Shown here piece by piece: positions 52,577-63,638 of a stretch of 64,000 nucleotides of DNA. The stretch comes from Clostridia bacterium (GTDB lineage: Bacteria > Bacillota > Clostridia > Acetivibrionales > DSM-2933): contig JAOABQ010000091.1 in assembly GCA_026418275.1 (NCBI GenBank), positions 1-64,000 on the forward strand. The letters are read 5' to 3'. Position 1 is the first letter of the stretch. Every line of letters begins with the position of its first letter. Made by a program: the position numbers and the translations under genes. Under the pieces are notes generated by a model. That model had not been told where the DNA came from. It saw nothing but the letters and a program-made list of their open reading frames with translations, and ran no database searches.

Positions 52577-52626
52577 AAATGAAGACTCCTTTGAGAATCA
52601 TTGCCTCAAAAGAGTCTTCATTTTGT
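52577..52626. terminator. Bidirectional terminator
   Basis: GAAGACTCCTTTGAG pairs with CTCAAAAGAGTCTTC around AATCATTGC; ATTTT on both sides. It lies between the exported-protein gene and the penicillin-binding protein gene. Confidence 0.85.
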
Positions 52627-52664
52627 GACAGAATATATTTAATATAAATACGTAATTTGATTTT

Positions 52665-55091
52665 TCAATCCAAGTCTTCCAGCGGGAACACCGAATCATG
52701 ATCAATATCATTACTATTTGAGTTTTGTCCCGCATCTGTACTTTGATAGGAACCCGGGCCGTGAATATTGCAATATTCTCCTGCAGGGAGTTCATACTTG
52801 AGATCACCTGGAGTAGGATCACCCGGTTTAACAGGCTTATATTCCTGCTTCCGTTGGATGAACACCTTTTCTATTAGGGACGTGCTTGGACAGTTAGGCC
52901 CAAATACCAAGTTCCTTTTGAGTACATCCTGACTATCCTTACATACCTTGCCCAGGACATGAACGTCACAGTCCTCGGTTGCACTTGGTTCGGTTCCCTT
53001 AATAAAAACTTCATTTTGTTTTATGCTGTTTCCTCTTGGGTCATTTGAACAGAGTTTGGAGGGTGTCTGACCCGAATAAATGCACACTGTTTTTTTAACA
53101 ATCCCCGGCGGTTCAGGAAAGTCCCGGGGTTTAAGATTTTCGTGAACCTTTTCCATTACAAGGTGCCACAGTTTTAATGCTTGGCTGTATTCTGCCGACT
53201 TGAGTGTTCTGGGGTGATCGTAACCATACCATGTAGCAGCTACATAATAAGGAGAATACCCCACAAACCACTTATCTTTATTTAAGCTTGTCGTACCTGT
53301 TTTTCCCGCAGTAGGCATCTTTCCCTTCTGGAGCTGCCCGTAGCCGTTGGTTGAAGCGGTACCATACTTACAAACGTCCTGCATCATACTGGTCATAACA
53401 TAGGATGTTGCTTCATCATATACAATGGTACTCTGGGGTTCTTTTTCGAGGATAATATTGCCGTCCTTATCTTCAACTCTTGTGTAGGTTGAGGGAGTAA
53501 AGTATATTCCCTTATGAGCCAGGGGAACATAGGAAGCCGCCATCTGCAGCGGATTTACACCATATTTCAGACCTCCCATGGCAATGGATACATTACCGTC
53601 CTCCTCCTTTTTAAGGTTGATACCGGCTTTTTTCAAGTACTCAAGGGATTTATCCGCTCCCAGATGGTCCTTCCATACTTTTGCCGCAACTACGTTGACC
53701 GAATCTCGAATCGCGCTTCGGATGCTAGTAAGCCCCCCGAATGTCTTTTCGTAGTTCTGAGGATACAAGCCTTTGGAGAGGCCATTCATGTAAACGGGAA
53801 CGTCGTCAATAACTGTGGCTGCAGTAATGAGCCTTTGGTCTACAGCTGGCCCGTAAACTGCGACAGGCTTTAAACTTGACCCCGGCTGCCGCTTCATTAA
53901 GGGAGATGAAGCTCTATTAAGACCTACGGTGGTTTTGGGGCCGTAACCGCCATAGAGAGCCCGAACCTGTCCGTTCCGGGGGTCAATGATTACCATCGCA
54001 GCTTGTGCATGTTCACCACCCTTATTGACTACCGGAAAGTTTTTCTCATTTATAAATACGTCGTCCATTGCTTTTTGCGCAGCCGAATCCATTGTAGTAT
54101 ATATTTTATATCCATTATTATAAATATTTTTAAGAGCGACCTGTTCAGAGATATTGTATTTGGCCATAAGATCTTTTTTTACATCAATGACCACCTGATC
54201 TACAAAATAGCTTTGACTGCTAATGCTTTTTGTAGCAGATTTGCCCTTGTCGTTAAATTTTAAGGGTTGCTTTAATGCTGCTTCATATTCGTCTGCCTTT
54301 ATAAAGTTGAGCTCAAGCATCTTTTTTAAAATAATTTCCTGGCGCTTTTTATTATTTTTTCTTCCCTCTGTTGTTAGGGGGTCATATTTTACAGGCCAGT
54401 TGGTAATACCCGCAAGACTGGCGCATTCAGCCAAGGTTAGATCTTTTACGTCTTTATTAAAATATGTTTCAGCAGCGGACTGAACTCCATAGCAGTTTTC
54501 GCCCATATAAATAAGGTTCATATAGATTTCAAGAATTTGAGCCTTTGTCAGGTCTTTTTCCAGTTGTAATGCTCTCCATTGTTCCTGTACTTTTCTCCGG
54601 ATGGAAATCTCTGTTTCTCCCGTAATATTTTTGACAACCTGCTGGGTAATGGTACTGGCACCGTAAGAGCTTCCACTTGGCTTGATAAGGTTTATAACAG
54701 CGCCGGCCATTCTTTTTAGGTCAATACCCGGATGATCATAAAAACGCTCATCCTCGATGGCAACAAAAGCATCTTTTAAGTACTGAGGGACTTGGCTTTC
54801 ACTTACCAGAATTCTGTTTTGCTCACCTTTTAACTGGCCGACTTCCTTTTCCTTTAAATCATACACAAAGGTTGTCAGGTTTTTTAGCTGCAGTTGTTCC
54901 GGGGTAATAGCGGGAGCTGATTTTACAAAACCTAAAACTGCGCCCCCCAAAATTCCTGTAACGATACAGGCGGTGGAAATAACGATTATTGTAATTATTT
55001 TTATTACCAAAAGGGTGAAATTAGCTGCTGGAGACCGCTGCTTTTTTTTCTTCGCAGTACTCCCTGAAACAGCTTTTTTTACAGGGTTCAT
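52665..55091 (-). CDS. Class A penicillin-binding protein (GT51 transglycosylase - transpeptidase)
   Basis: 808 residues from ATG 55091, with GAAGGAGG 5 bases upstream. One membrane segment (about 28-60), GT51 domain (about 75-255) with EDERFYDHPGIDLKRM and GASTITQQ, then the transpeptidase (about 330-640) with SSLKP (catalytic Ser about 399), SVN and KTGTT. A C-terminal tail (660-808) is cysteine- and Pro-rich. It polymerises and cross-links peptidoglycan at the outer membrane face. PBP1A/4-type architecture; numbering of the paralogue cannot be decided. Monocistronic. Confidence 0.92.
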   Translation of the reverse strand: MNPVKKAVSGSTAKKKKQRSPAANFTLLVIKIITIIVISTACIVTGILGGAVLGFVKSAPAITPEQLQLKNLTTFVYDLKEKEVGQLKGEQNRILVSESQVPQYLKDAFVAIEDERFYDHPGIDLKRMAGAVINLIKPSGSSYGASTITQQVVKNITGETEISIRRKVQEQWRALQLEKDLTKAQILEIYMNLIYMGENCYGVQSAAETYFNKDVKDLTLAECASLAGITNWPVKYDPLTTEGRKNNKKRQEIILKKMLELNFIKADEYEAALKQPLKFNDKGKSATKSISSQSYFVDQVVIDVKKDLMAKYNISEQVALKNIYNNGYKIYTTMDSAAQKAMDDVFINEKNFPVVNKGGEHAQAAMVIIDPRNGQVRALYGGYGPKTTVGLNRASSPLMKRQPGSSLKPVAVYGPAVDQRLITAATVIDDVPVYMNGLSKGLYPQNYEKTFGGLTSIRSAIRDSVNVVAAKVWKDHLGADKSLEYLKKAGINLKKEEDGNVSIAMGGLKYGVNPLQMAASYVPLAHKGIYFTPSTYTRVEDKDGNIILEKEPQSTIVYDEATSYVMTSMMQDVCKYGTASTNGYGQLQKGKMPTAGKTGTTSLNKDKWFVGYSPYYVAATWYGYDHPRTLKSAEYSQALKLWHLVMEKVHENLKPRDFPEPPGIVKKTVCIYSGQTPSKLCSNDPRGNSIKQNEVFIKGTEPSATEDCDVHVLGKVCKDSQDVLKRNLVFGPNCPSTSLIEKVFIQRKQEYKPVKPGDPTPGDLKYELPAGEYCNIHGPGSYQSTDAGQNSNSNDIDHDSVFPLEDLD

Positions 55092-55615
55092 ATGTACCTC
55101 CTTCAATACTCTCATTTGTGATTATAAAGACAAAACCTAATTCATTTTTTAGTATCTAGGATATTATATCATAAAAATATTTTGTTGCCTAAAGTTTTAG
55201 TAAACCTAGTATTGATTTTTGCCTATTTTATGCGGTTTCTTACATACTTTTTTCTGTTTTTAGTTTTATATAGAAAAAATCTAAAATAGTAATGCCAAAT
55301 CAGTCAATGCGAATAAATTATTATGCTTAAATTTACTAAAAAACAAGATGGTTTTTCTAAAGGATAAAATCAAGGATCGTTTTTCTATTGATAAATTCCG
55401 GTTTTTCTTATAAAATATATTTATTAACATATGTTGGTACTTTTTATCACAACAAATTTCTTGTTTTTCATAGTGCTAAATGCACTTCCTCTGTTTATAC
55501 ATCCCATACCCTGGAAAGGGATTACATTACAAGGCGCTTGAATTGGTATTTTGCTGATAGGATTGAAAATGTTTATTTACTGTAAGAATATTTTTTGAAG
55601 AGGGGGCGTGAAAAG
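55092..55615. other. Intergenic region, nothing recognised
   Basis: 524 AT-rich bases between the PBP and the XRE gene, transcribed divergently. The only longer frame (55388-55585) has no ribosome site and no recognisable product. Confidence 0.5.
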
Positions 55616-56074
55616 ATGGAAATCAAGGTTGGTGAGATCATAAAATTGAAGAGGGAAGAAAGGGACTTTTCCCTTGTTGAGTTTTCAAAAAAAGTAGGTA
55701 TTTCCCCAGGGTATCTTTCACAGCTTGAAAATGGACATAAGGCAAATCCAAAGCTTGAAATCGTGTTAAGGATTATTAGGGAATTGGACATAGATATTGA
55801 TATGCTTTTAGGAATTGAAAGGCCCAACGAGAATATAAACTTAAAAATTCCTTCTCTACTTAAGCTTGTTCTAGCCAAAGACAGGAATTTTAAAGTTTTA
55901 GAGGACAAAGAAGCCCTAAAAAAGCTTTGTAATATTATTGACAAGGCCTTAGAGAGCAAATACCTTATAGAAGACAAGGATCTTTATGAAATGTTTTTAG
56001 AGGACATCTACATACAAATTGAAACTACCTTAAAAAGGTATATGGCATTTCAAATTGTGAAAAATGTGATATAG
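55616..56074 (+). CDS. XRE-family helix-turn-helix regulator
   Basis: 152 residues from ATG 55616 with GAGGGGG 9 bases upstream. The HTH (about 5-62) contains FSLVEFSKKVGISPGYLSQLENG, followed by NPKLEIVLRIIRELDID, typical of XRE/SinR-like repressors. The C-terminal half is helical (KIPSLLKLVLAKDRNFKVL) and may be a dimer or sensor region. The operon target is unknown; it faces the bactofilin-M23 pair. Confidence 0.85.
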   Translation: MEIKVGEIIKLKREERDFSLVEFSKKVGISPGYLSQLENGHKANPKLEIVLRIIRELDIDIDMLLGIERPNENINLKIPSLLKLVLAKDRNFKVLEDKEALKKLCNIIDKALESKYLIEDKDLYEMFLEDIYIQIETTLKRYMAFQIVKNVI

Positions 56075-56156
56075 TAACCATTCATTATCAAATCAAAATA
56101 CTATGAAATTTTAATTACAATGCTTTACAATACATAAAAAAGGAATATTCTTAAGG

Positions 56157-56534
56157 TTAAGTGTTTTTAGCGTTTTTTTGTTCTGAAGCTTCTTTCATGC
56201 TGCATTTTCCGTTAAACATACCGCCTTCATCGGCAACAAAACTATGTACAATAATATCCCCAATCATTTTTGCAGATGAAAGGAGTTTCAGAGTCCCGTC
56301 AGCCTGTAAATTGCCTTCAACCATTCCGGAGAGAATGATATTTTTAGCATAAACATTGCCTTTGACTACGGCCTTGTCCCCAATAAACAAATCCCCATTG
56401 ATTTTTAAATCCCCTTTAAGGGTTCCATCAACCCGGACAGTTCCTTCAGATTGAAGATTTCCTTCAAAAATTGAATTTACACCAATGAGGGTATCGAATG
56501 TTGCTGATGCATCAAAAGCCTTTTTTTTAAACAT
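56157..56534 (-). CDS. Bactofilin
   Basis: 125 residues. The central beta-helix region has regular six-residue turns (GTLKGDLKINGDLFIGDKAVVKGNVYAKNIILSGMVEGNLQADG), characteristic of bactofilins, which polymerise into membrane-associated cytoskeletal filaments. Short unstructured tails at both ends. AAAGGAG precedes the ATG. The M23 peptidase gene lies 26 bases upstream on the same strand, the usual bactofilin partner arrangement, in which the filament positions the peptidase for cell shape or sporulation. Confidence 0.9.
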   Translation of the reverse strand: MFKKKAFDASATFDTLIGVNSIFEGNLQSEGTVRVDGTLKGDLKINGDLFIGDKAVVKGNVYAKNIILSGMVEGNLQADGTLKLLSSAKMIGDIIVHSFVADEGGMFNGKCSMKEASEQKNAKNT

Positions 56535-56560
56535 AATCCAAACTCCTTTATAAAAAGATT

Positions 56561-57490
56561 TTAATTTATAATAAGATATTGAAGCGGATCTACCTGAATA
56601 TCGTTGACTCGGACTTCAAAGTGTAAATGTGGTCCCGTACTCCGTCCGCTGCTTCCGACTTTTGCTATAGCCTTTCCTTTGGTTACAGATTGTCCTTCCT
56701 CTACCAAAAGCTCGGAACAATGGGCATACAATGTAGAGATGCCTCTTCCATGATTCAAAATGACAGTATTTCCATAGTTGCCAAACTTCCCTGAAAATGC
56801 TACTTTTCCGCTGGCAGAAGCGATAATATCTTCGCCGTAACCGGCGGCAAAATCAATGCCTTTGTGCTGCTTTTCATCATCGTTAAAGGGGTCTTTGCGT
56901 CCGCCGAAATTAGAACTGATTCTACCCGAGGAAGGACGAAGGGTTGGAATGGATTCAATATATTTATTTAATTTTTGTTCCGTTTCGGTGAGTTCTGGGG
57001 TATGAGCAAGGTTCAAATCCTTCAAGCTTTTGAGGTGATCAAGCATTTTTTTTAGCTCTTCGATATCGGTTATGAATTCCGGGTCGCTTCTTTCACCTGC
57101 CCTGCTGACAAGTGTATTGGTTAAACGTCCTGAAATATATTTATTGGCCATATCGGAGTATTTGTTATTAAACTCCTGGATTTTTTTATGAATGGCTTCA
57201 TTTTTTTTATTCAATTCGTCTAGTTTCAGTGCTTTTTCGTTAATTAGAATGGTATTTTCTTTGTTAAGACTTGTGAGTGTTTGTATTTCAGCTTTTAACT
57301 TTGTGTTTTCTCTCCCTGTCTGAATATAAAAAAACAGTAAGGAAAAGAATAATGCTAAAGTCAGAGCAAATATTGACGATAACTTTAAATAGAAGTATGA
57401 AAATTTAAATGCTTTGACTTTATCAGGGGAATGAGGTATAAAGAGTATTGAAAAATATTTTTTTTCTTTTTTTGATTTTCCTTTCATCAT
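56561..57490 (-). CDS. M23-family peptidoglycan peptidase with coiled coil
   Basis: 309 residues from ATG 57490 (a TTG three codons earlier is possible; ribosome site GGTGG weak). Membrane segment about 30-55, coiled coil (60-135), then a LytM/M23 domain (about 190-305) with HKGIDFAAG, ILNHGRGISTLYAHCS and GPHLHFEV; the zinc ligands H, D and H of HxxxD...HxH are present. It would act on peptidoglycan outside the membrane. Followed by bactofilin in the same operon. Confidence 0.88.
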   Translation of the reverse strand: MMKGKSKKEKKYFSILFIPHSPDKVKAFKFSYFYLKLSSIFALTLALFFSLLFFYIQTGRENTKLKAEIQTLTSLNKENTILINEKALKLDELNKKNEAIHKKIQEFNNKYSDMANKYISGRLTNTLVSRAGERSDPEFITDIEELKKMLDHLKSLKDLNLAHTPELTETEQKLNKYIESIPTLRPSSGRISSNFGGRKDPFNDDEKQHKGIDFAAGYGEDIIASASGKVAFSGKFGNYGNTVILNHGRGISTLYAHCSELLVEEGQSVTKGKAIAKVGSSGRSTGPHLHFEVRVNDIQVDPLQYLIIN

Positions 57491-57739
57491 ATAAAACAAC
57501 CACCAAACAAATTTTTAGATATTATTAATAAATTTAGACATTATTTCTGCTTTTAATTCAAAGTATAATATTATATAGTATTAAAAGCTAGTATAAAATT
57601 AAGAAAAATTTCTATTTTAAATGAATTTGTTCAAATTATATCTCATAATTTGCAAATAATTTCAATGAAGAAGGATTTTCTATTCCAATAGAGAATTAGT
57701 TAAAGTATATCTTTTACATTAAGTGAGGATGAACTTAAT

Positions 57740-60163
57740 ATGGCAAACATGCGAAATAAGTTGATAGCAGTATTTTGCATTATATTAACCATCGCTGTTT
57801 CTTCTTTTATCGTCTCATTATTAGGATATAATTCCATTATTTCCAAAGTGAATAATATTGACACAAACAAAGAACGGGTTTATCTGCTGCATGAGATAGA
57901 AAAACTTCTTGTTGACGAGCAGAAAATTCTTGTAGATAGTGTTATTCACTGTGAGGATTCGGAAACAGCACAATTTAATAAAAAAAATGAAGAGGCTCAA
58001 AGAAAAATCGATGAGCTTAAAAAACAGGGCAATCAGCTAAAGGAAGAGGATTTACAGAAGGTAGAAGCCCTGGGGGCATTGAATTTAGAATACAAGAGGG
58101 CTTATTCGGAGCGGATTTTACCAATGATCCAAAAGGAAAATGCAAAAGAACTCCAAAATGCATTTAAAGACACTGAAGAAAATATTACAGCAATGCTAAA
58201 GAATGGGCAGGATCTGAAGAAAGTCATTAGCGACAATACCTATAAAAAGGTAAAAGAAAATAACGATAAGCTTTATGCATTGAACAGCATCCTGTCTAAA
58301 AACAGGAGCAGCCTGGGAAACAGCGCTTTGACTGCAAATGAATTAGCCACTGAAGCCCGGAATTTGGAAAACTTTGTTCAAAAGGTTTACAAGGACTTGA
58401 GCAAAATAGACTTAAAGGATTATGTAGATGGGGATAAGGAAACTGATATCGGAAAGCTTCTAAGCCTTGGCAACATCAATACAATAAAAACAACCATCCA
58501 AAAGATGAAGGCAAAGCTTGTTGTATTATCTCAGGGTATTGAAAATAATAGTGAACAAGCTGCTTTGGCAAAAGGGATGCTGGAAAAGATAAATATGGAA
58601 AGCATAGAGCAAAATATAGAACTTTTAAGCAAAGTACAGTGGTTAAGCTTTTATATTTATGATAAAGCATATAAGGAAGCGGAGGCAATCATTTTAGCAG
58701 ATGAAAGCTTTAAAGGATATCAGGAAGCATCACAAAATTTAAATGCATCTATGGAAACGCTGGAGGAAATATTAACCGGAGATGAAAGGGCTTATTTAAC
58801 CAATATAGCAAATCTCAATCAAAACCTGGATAAGACGGTTGAACTGGTAAAGGTAGAGGTGAAAAGGCTTAACAGCAAGCAATTGGATACGCAGTATAAG
58901 GGCTCTCAGGAAATTGTTTTAAAATACAGTAAAATTACCGGTGAGTTGGAATCTTCCTTTAAGACATATCTTACCAACGATATAAAAACCTCTGAGGCTA
59001 TTAAGATATATATTATTGGGCTTCTGGTTGGAATTGTGCTTATTTCAGTGATATTCGGCATGTTTTTGACTTTTATCCTATACCGGATAATCAACCCGAT
59101 AAAAAATATAACCGGCCTTTTAAGCAGAGCACAGCACGGCGATCTAACCATGAGGGCAGAAGTAAAACGTAAAGATGAAATTGGGGAACTTGGATTAAAG
59201 GTAAACAGTGTGTTGGATGAGCAGCAGAAAATGGTTGGGCAGGTAATTACAGCAACTCGGGACATGAGCACACTGAAACAGAAGCTCTACGAAGTGTTTA
59301 ATCAAAGCAAGGATAATGTGGGAAAGCTATCCCATGGCTTTAAAAACGTGATTAAAAGTATGAAAAACGGCGCTTTAAGTAAAGACAAGGTTCAAGACGT
59401 AAGTGAATTGGCGTCGGGGGTAAAAGGCGTCTCAGAGGCAACTGAAAGGGTTATGAGCGACGGGATGAAGGCGATTGAAGTTGCGTTTACCGGAGAGAAG
59501 GTTGTGGAAGAGGCGGAAGCGGTTATACGCAAAGTGACGGATACGGTTCAGCAAATCGCAGGGTCAATTAACCAATTGGAAGCCTCCTCCGGGAAAATAG
59601 GAGATATTACCAATACTATCACCGATATTGCCTCCAGAACCAATCTGCTTGCTTTGAATGCGGCCATTGAAGCTGCCAGGGCAGGGCAGCAGGGAAAGGG
59701 CTTCACTGTCCTTGCCGATGAAATAAGAAAATTAGCTGAAGGCAGCAGCAAAGCAGCAGGAGATATAAAAAACCTTATAAAGGAAATTCAAAACCGGATT
59801 CAATTTGCTGTGGATAATATGAATGAAGGTGTTCAAAGCGTTGAAGAAGGTGTGGTCAAAATAAATAAGGTGAAATCAAATATCGGTGAAATCATAAACT
59901 CCATCCGGTATGTAGTCAATTCTATCAAAAGCACTGCAGAAGTAGTATACAAGCAGACAAACACAACAGAAGAGCTTGCAAAGGCCATTGACAGTATCAA
60001 TACTCTTACATCCGAAACGGTAAGTTCGAGTGAAAATCTGGATAAAAATCTTGAAGAGCATACCAATGTGATTCGTGAAATGGAGTCTTTATCCAGTATT
60101 TTGGATGGGGCGTCAGAAAAACTGAATGATATGCTTACTCACTTCAAGCTTCATGAAGGCTAA
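57740..60163 (+). CDS. Methyl-accepting chemotaxis protein
   Basis: 807 residues. Membrane segment (about 7-27), a long helical periplasmic sensor region (about 30-415; mostly coiled-coil heptads, no family named), second membrane segment (about 417-445), HAMP (446-500), then the MCP signalling domain with hairpin tip [19 protein letters not shown] (about 632-652). It senses an unknown ligand and controls CheA. GAGGAT precedes the ATG. It is not followed by che genes; the next genes are a hybrid kinase and an Hpt protein. Confidence 0.92.
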   Translation: MANMRNKLIAVFCIILTIAVSSFIVSLLGYNSIISKVNNIDTNKERVYLLHEIEKLLVDEQKILVDSVIHCEDSETAQFNKKNEEAQRKIDELKKQGNQLKEEDLQKVEALGALNLEYKRAYSERILPMIQKENAKELQNAFKDTEENITAMLKNGQDLKKVISDNTYKKVKENNDKLYALNSILSKNRSSLGNSALTANELATEARNLENFVQKVYKDLSKIDLKDYVDGDKETDIGKLLSLGNINTIKTTIQKMKAKLVVLSQGIENNSEQAALAKGMLEKINMESIEQNIELLSKVQWLSFYIYDKAYKEAEAIILADESFKGYQEASQNLNASMETLEEILTGDERAYLTNIANLNQNLDKTVELVKVEVKRLNSKQLDTQYKGSQEIVLKYSKITGELESSFKTYLTNDIKTSEAIKIYIIGLLVGIVLISVIFGMFLTFILYRIINPIKNITGLLSRAQHGDLTMRAEVKRKDEIGELGLKVNSVLDEQQKMVGQVITATRDMSTLKQKLYEVFNQSKDNVGKLSHGFKNVIKSMKNGALSKDKVQDVSELASGVKGVSEATERVMSDGMKAIEVAFTGEKVVEEAEAVIRKVTDTVQQIAGSINQLEASSGKIGDITNTITDIASRTNLLALNAAIEAARAGQQGKGFTVLADEIRKLAEGSSKAAGDIKNLIKEIQNRIQFAVDNMNEGVQSVEEGVVKINKVKSNIGEIINSIRYVVNSIKSTAEVVYKQTNTTEELAKAIDSINTLTSETVSSSENLDKNLEEHTNVIREMESLSSILDGASEKLNDMLTHFKLHEG

Positions 60164-60249
60164 CATGTAATATTTATAAAACTAACAAACCCTTTAGGTA
60201 TAATTCCTAGAAATATATGGTACAATTAATCATAAGGCAAACTGATTCA

Positions 60250-60285
60250 ATTTATAGCTCCTTAGAGGGCTTTTTTTTTTATTGA
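60250..60285 (+). terminator. Probable terminator after the chemoreceptor gene
   Basis: AGCTC and GGGCT form a short GC stem (one G-U) followed by nine T. It lies about 90 bases past the stop. The remainder of 60164-60518 has a 19-bp tandem repeat and no gene. Confidence 0.5.
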
Positions 60286-60386
60286 CATTTACCTCATTTA
60301 GTTAGAAAATAATAATATGGGTTTTTATTATCCTTTCATTTGATATTTATCTTTAATAAGTTTTCTTCTATGAGATTCGCACTATG

Positions 60387-60424
60387 TTTATAAAGTATGT
60401 TCTAGTTTACAAAGTATGTTCTAA
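60387..60424. repeat. Tandem 19-bp direct repeat upstream of the hybrid kinase
   Basis: TTTATAAAGTATGTTCTAG and TTTACAAAGTATGTTCTAA lie head to tail (two differences). They end 95 bases before the kinase start and could be a regulator site. Confidence 0.6.
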
Positions 60425-60518
60425 GTGTATTTCCGATTAAATAAATATGTATGATGGACATAGGATATCTGTCTAAGTTAAGATTTCTGGATTTATAAAA
60501 TTTTGGAGGCTAATACAA

Positions 60519-63500
60519 ATGAAACTCCGGCAGAAAACGATTATCATCATCATTGTTACGCTATTAACACTGATTGCCTCACTCTATATCATATCTCAAG
60601 TTATTTTAGGCAAAGAGTTTGAACGCCTTGAAGAGGATTATACCCAAAAAAGTGTTCAACAAGGCCTGGGGGCTTTAGGAAATAGAATATCCAATATAGA
60701 GACGCTGCTTGCGGATTGGGCAAAATGGGATGATACCTATGCGTTCATCGAAACGGGAGATGAAGATTATATTCAATCCAACTTAGTAGATAATACATTC
60801 GAGGAATTAGGGCTTAATGCGATGGTGTTCATTCATTCCACCGGGAAAATTGTTTACGGTAAAGGATTCGATTTAAATACCGGTATGGAAGAGGATTTGC
60901 CGGAAGGACTCAAAGAAAGAGTGCTTTCACAGCCTTTTTTTAACCAGCATAAAAGTCACGAATCGGTGAAGGAAGGAATTGTTCTTTTGCCCAAGGGGCC
61001 TATGATTGTTGTTTCAAGGCCCATTTTGAGAAGTACTGGAGAAGGGGAGAGCAGAGGAAGCCTTATTGTTGGACGTTATTTGGACCAAAGAGTGATAGAA
61101 AAATTGAAAAAGGTGTCACGCCTCAATATAACAATAAAAACAGTCAATGAGGTTAGGAATTCCAATGACTATAAAGATATGGTTTCCCGTTTGTGGGAAA
61201 GGAAAAATGAAGGAAATCCCATTGAAACCATGGTTGTGGATAGTCAAAACATATCCGGATATGCCCTGATCGAGGATGTTTTTAATGAACCGGTATTGGT
61301 CATGAAAGTGGATTTAGAAAGAGAAATTTATACCCATGGAAAAAGAAGTATTAACTTTTTTACAGTTGCGCTTTTGATTAGTGGTATCGTTATTGGACTT
61401 ATTATTTTGTTATTGTTGGAAAAAACCGTATTGACACGTCTTGGACGTCTAAGTACCCGGGTAAACGAGATCGGTGTCAGCGGAGATTTGAAAAGAAGGA
61501 TTGAACTTGCCGGGAAAGATGAATTGGCCCTTGTAGCAAATGATGTTAACCGCATGCTGTATGCGTTGGATCAATCACAAAGAGAGCTAAAGGAAAGCGA
61601 ATACAAATACCGGCATTTATTTGAGAGCATGCTGGATGGATTTGCATATTTTAGAGTACTGGAAGATGGAAATTGGCATGAAACTAATATGGAGTATTTA
61701 GAAGTTAATGCTGCGTTTGAGGAACTAAGCGGACTAAAAAAAGAAGAAATTATTGGTAAGAAGATATCCCGGGTAAAAGAAGAAAATCAAAAAGATTTCA
61801 GTTGGTTTGAACTGTGCAGAAAATATATGGAGGTTGAAAACAGCAAGTTTGAATATTACTCAGAGGCTGCGGGAAAATGGTTTTTGGTGTCTGCCTATAG
61901 TCCTGGGAAGGGATATTTTATAACAGTTTTTCATGATATCACAGAAATTAAAGTGTTTCAAAAAAGCTTGCAGGAAGCGAAAGAAACAGCCGAGTATGCA
62001 AACAGGTTGAAAAGTGAATTTCTTGCCAATATGAGCCATGAAATCAGGACACCCTTAAATGCTATTATCGGTATGACTGAATTTTTAATAGATACTCCGT
62101 TAAATGATAGACAAAACCACCTGGTAGAAACCGTGCATAATGCAGGAGAACTTCTCTTGAAAATCATCAACGATATACTTGATTTCTCAAAAATCGAAGC
62201 AGGAAAAATTGAACTGGAACACTATGAATTTAACCTGACGGATACAATAGAGAAAGTTGCTGAGATTCTTGCAGTCAGGGCAAGACAAAAAAGTCTTTCC
62301 TTAATGACTTTCGTATCACAAAAGATTCCATTGGTTTATGGTGATGCAAACCGCATAAGCCAGATTCTTTTAAACCTTGTAGGCAACTCGATCAAGTTTA
62401 CCGAACGGGGAGAGGTTGTTATCCGTGCAAATACTGAAGAAACAGGAGAAGGAAATATTATCGTCTTGCTTGAAGTACAGGATACAGGAATCGGATTGTC
62501 TAAAGATTCCATGGACAGGCTGTTTCAGCCTTTTGTCCAGGCTGATGGATCAACAACCAGAAAATATGGGGGAACGGGGCTGGGACTATCCATTTCCAAG
62601 CGGCTTGTTGAATTGATGGGAGGAGAAATCGGGATCAACAGTACCGAGGGGAAGGGGACAACCTTCTTAATGAAAATACCCTTTGAGACTGATTTTAAAG
62701 ATAGTTTGTATGAAAAGCAGAAAATGATCCTGGATGCATGGCGAGCAGCGGAACAGAGTGGAATAGTCAGCCAGGAATATCCTGCAAAAGAGTTCTTCAT
62801 ACTTGCCGTTAACCGGTGTAATGTGGGTAGAAGTATTATTGGAGAGTATTTATCCTTTTACCAAATAAATTGTGAAAATACAGAAGATTTGGATGAAGCT
62901 TATCATCGGATTATAAGCCAGAGGAGCTTGGGCAGGCAGTATAATATGGTTATTGTGGATTCATGTGCCGATGACAAGGAAAACGCTTTGTTGTTTTCAA
63001 AAAGGGTTAAAGAAAGTGAAGCAGGAAAGGAACTGAAACTGGTATTACTTACAGTCTTTGACTCCAATGATTACTGTCAAAGTGCTTTGGACGCAGGGTT
63101 TTCTTTGGTTATGGTAAAGCCTGTGAGGCATCTTCAGTTTTTACACCGGATCATAGATAAAAGAGAACATACAGAAGACCAAAATAAGGACAAGCATGAA
63201 GAACAACCCTCAATTATAACCGGAGAGCCTAAAGAAAAAAGAGTTCTTTTGGTGGAGGACAACCCTATAAACCGTGAATTGGCTTCAATGCAGCTTGAAA
63301 AACTAGGGATGAAAGTGGATTGTGCTGTGAACGGCAAAGAAGCGGTACTTGTTTTGCGGGAAAAGGAATACGACCTGGTTTTTATGGATTGTCAAATGCC
63401 TGAAATGGACGGATTTGAAGCAACTTATCATATAAGGGAAATGGAAAAAAACTTAGGAAAACATATGCCCATTATAGCAATGACAGCCAATACGCTGGAC

Positions 63501-63605
63501 GGGGATAAAGAAAAATGCACAGCCGCAGGAATGGATGATTATATCAGCAAACCCGTAAGGGTAAACAAGTTAAAAGAAATCCTGGAAAAGTGGAAGGTAT
63601 TATAG
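60519..63605 (+). CDS. Hybrid sensor histidine kinase (CHASE4 - HAMP - PAS - HisKA - HATPase - pseudo-receiver - receiver)
   Basis: 1028 residues. Membrane segment (about 7-27), CHASE4-like extracytoplasmic domain (35-260, AKWDDTYAFIETGDEDYI), second membrane segment (278-298), HAMP (300-350), PAS (360-480), HisKA with MSHEIRTPLNAIIG (His507), HATPase (620-735). A receiver-like domain without the usual acidic pocket follows (about 755-880), then a true receiver (about 908-1028) with VEDN and MDCQMPEMDG (Asp957). TTTGGAGG precedes the ATG. The Hpt gene 33 bases later is the probable phosphorelay partner. Confidence 0.92.
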   Translation: MKLRQKTIIIIIVTLLTLIASLYIISQVILGKEFERLEEDYTQKSVQQGLGALGNRISNIETLLADWAKWDDTYAFIETGDEDYIQSNLVDNTFEELGLNAMVFIHSTGKIVYGKGFDLNTGMEEDLPEGLKERVLSQPFFNQHKSHESVKEGIVLLPKGPMIVVSRPILRSTGEGESRGSLIVGRYLDQRVIEKLKKVSRLNITIKTVNEVRNSNDYKDMVSRLWERKNEGNPIETMVVDSQNISGYALIEDVFNEPVLVMKVDLEREIYTHGKRSINFFTVALLISGIVIGLIILLLLEKTVLTRLGRLSTRVNEIGVSGDLKRRIELAGKDELALVANDVNRMLYALDQSQRELKESEYKYRHLFESMLDGFAYFRVLEDGNWHETNMEYLEVNAAFEELSGLKKEEIIGKKISRVKEENQKDFSWFELCRKYMEVENSKFEYYSEAAGKWFLVSAYSPGKGYFITVFHDITEIKVFQKSLQEAKETAEYANRLKSEFLANMSHEIRTPLNAIIGMTEFLIDTPLNDRQNHLVETVHNAGELLLKIINDILDFSKIEAGKIELEHYEFNLTDTIEKVAEILAVRARQKSLSLMTFVSQKIPLVYGDANRISQILLNLVGNSIKFTERGEVVIRANTEETGEGNIIVLLEVQDTGIGLSKDSMDRLFQPFVQADGSTTRKYGGTGLGLSISKRLVELMGGEIGINSTEGKGTTFLMKIPFETDFKDSLYEKQKMILDAWRAAEQSGIVSQEYPAKEFFILAVNRCNVGRSIIGEYLSFYQINCENTEDLDEAYHRIISQRSLGRQYNMVIVDSCADDKENALLFSKRVKESEAGKELKLVLLTVFDSNDYCQSALDAGFSLVMVKPVRHLQFLHRIIDKREHTEDQNKDKHEEQPSIITGEPKEKRVLLVEDNPINRELASMQLEKLGMKVDCAVNGKEAVLVLREKEYDLVFMDCQMPEMDGFEATYHIREMEKNLGKHMPIIAMTANTLDGDKEKCTAAGMDDYISKPVRVNKLKEILEKWKVL

Positions 63606-63638
63606 AGGGGGTAAACAATTCCTTAAGGGAGGATTCAA

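Noticed and set aside
55388-55585. 65-codon frame upstream of the XRE gene
   Set aside because: Non-ATG start, no Shine-Dalgarno sequence and no conserved features.
60190-60260. c-di-GMP riboswitch (AAGGCAAAC-like string near 60235)
   Set aside because: Only a partial motif and no matching receptor stems; the chemoreceptor gene ends upstream, so the position is wrong for it.
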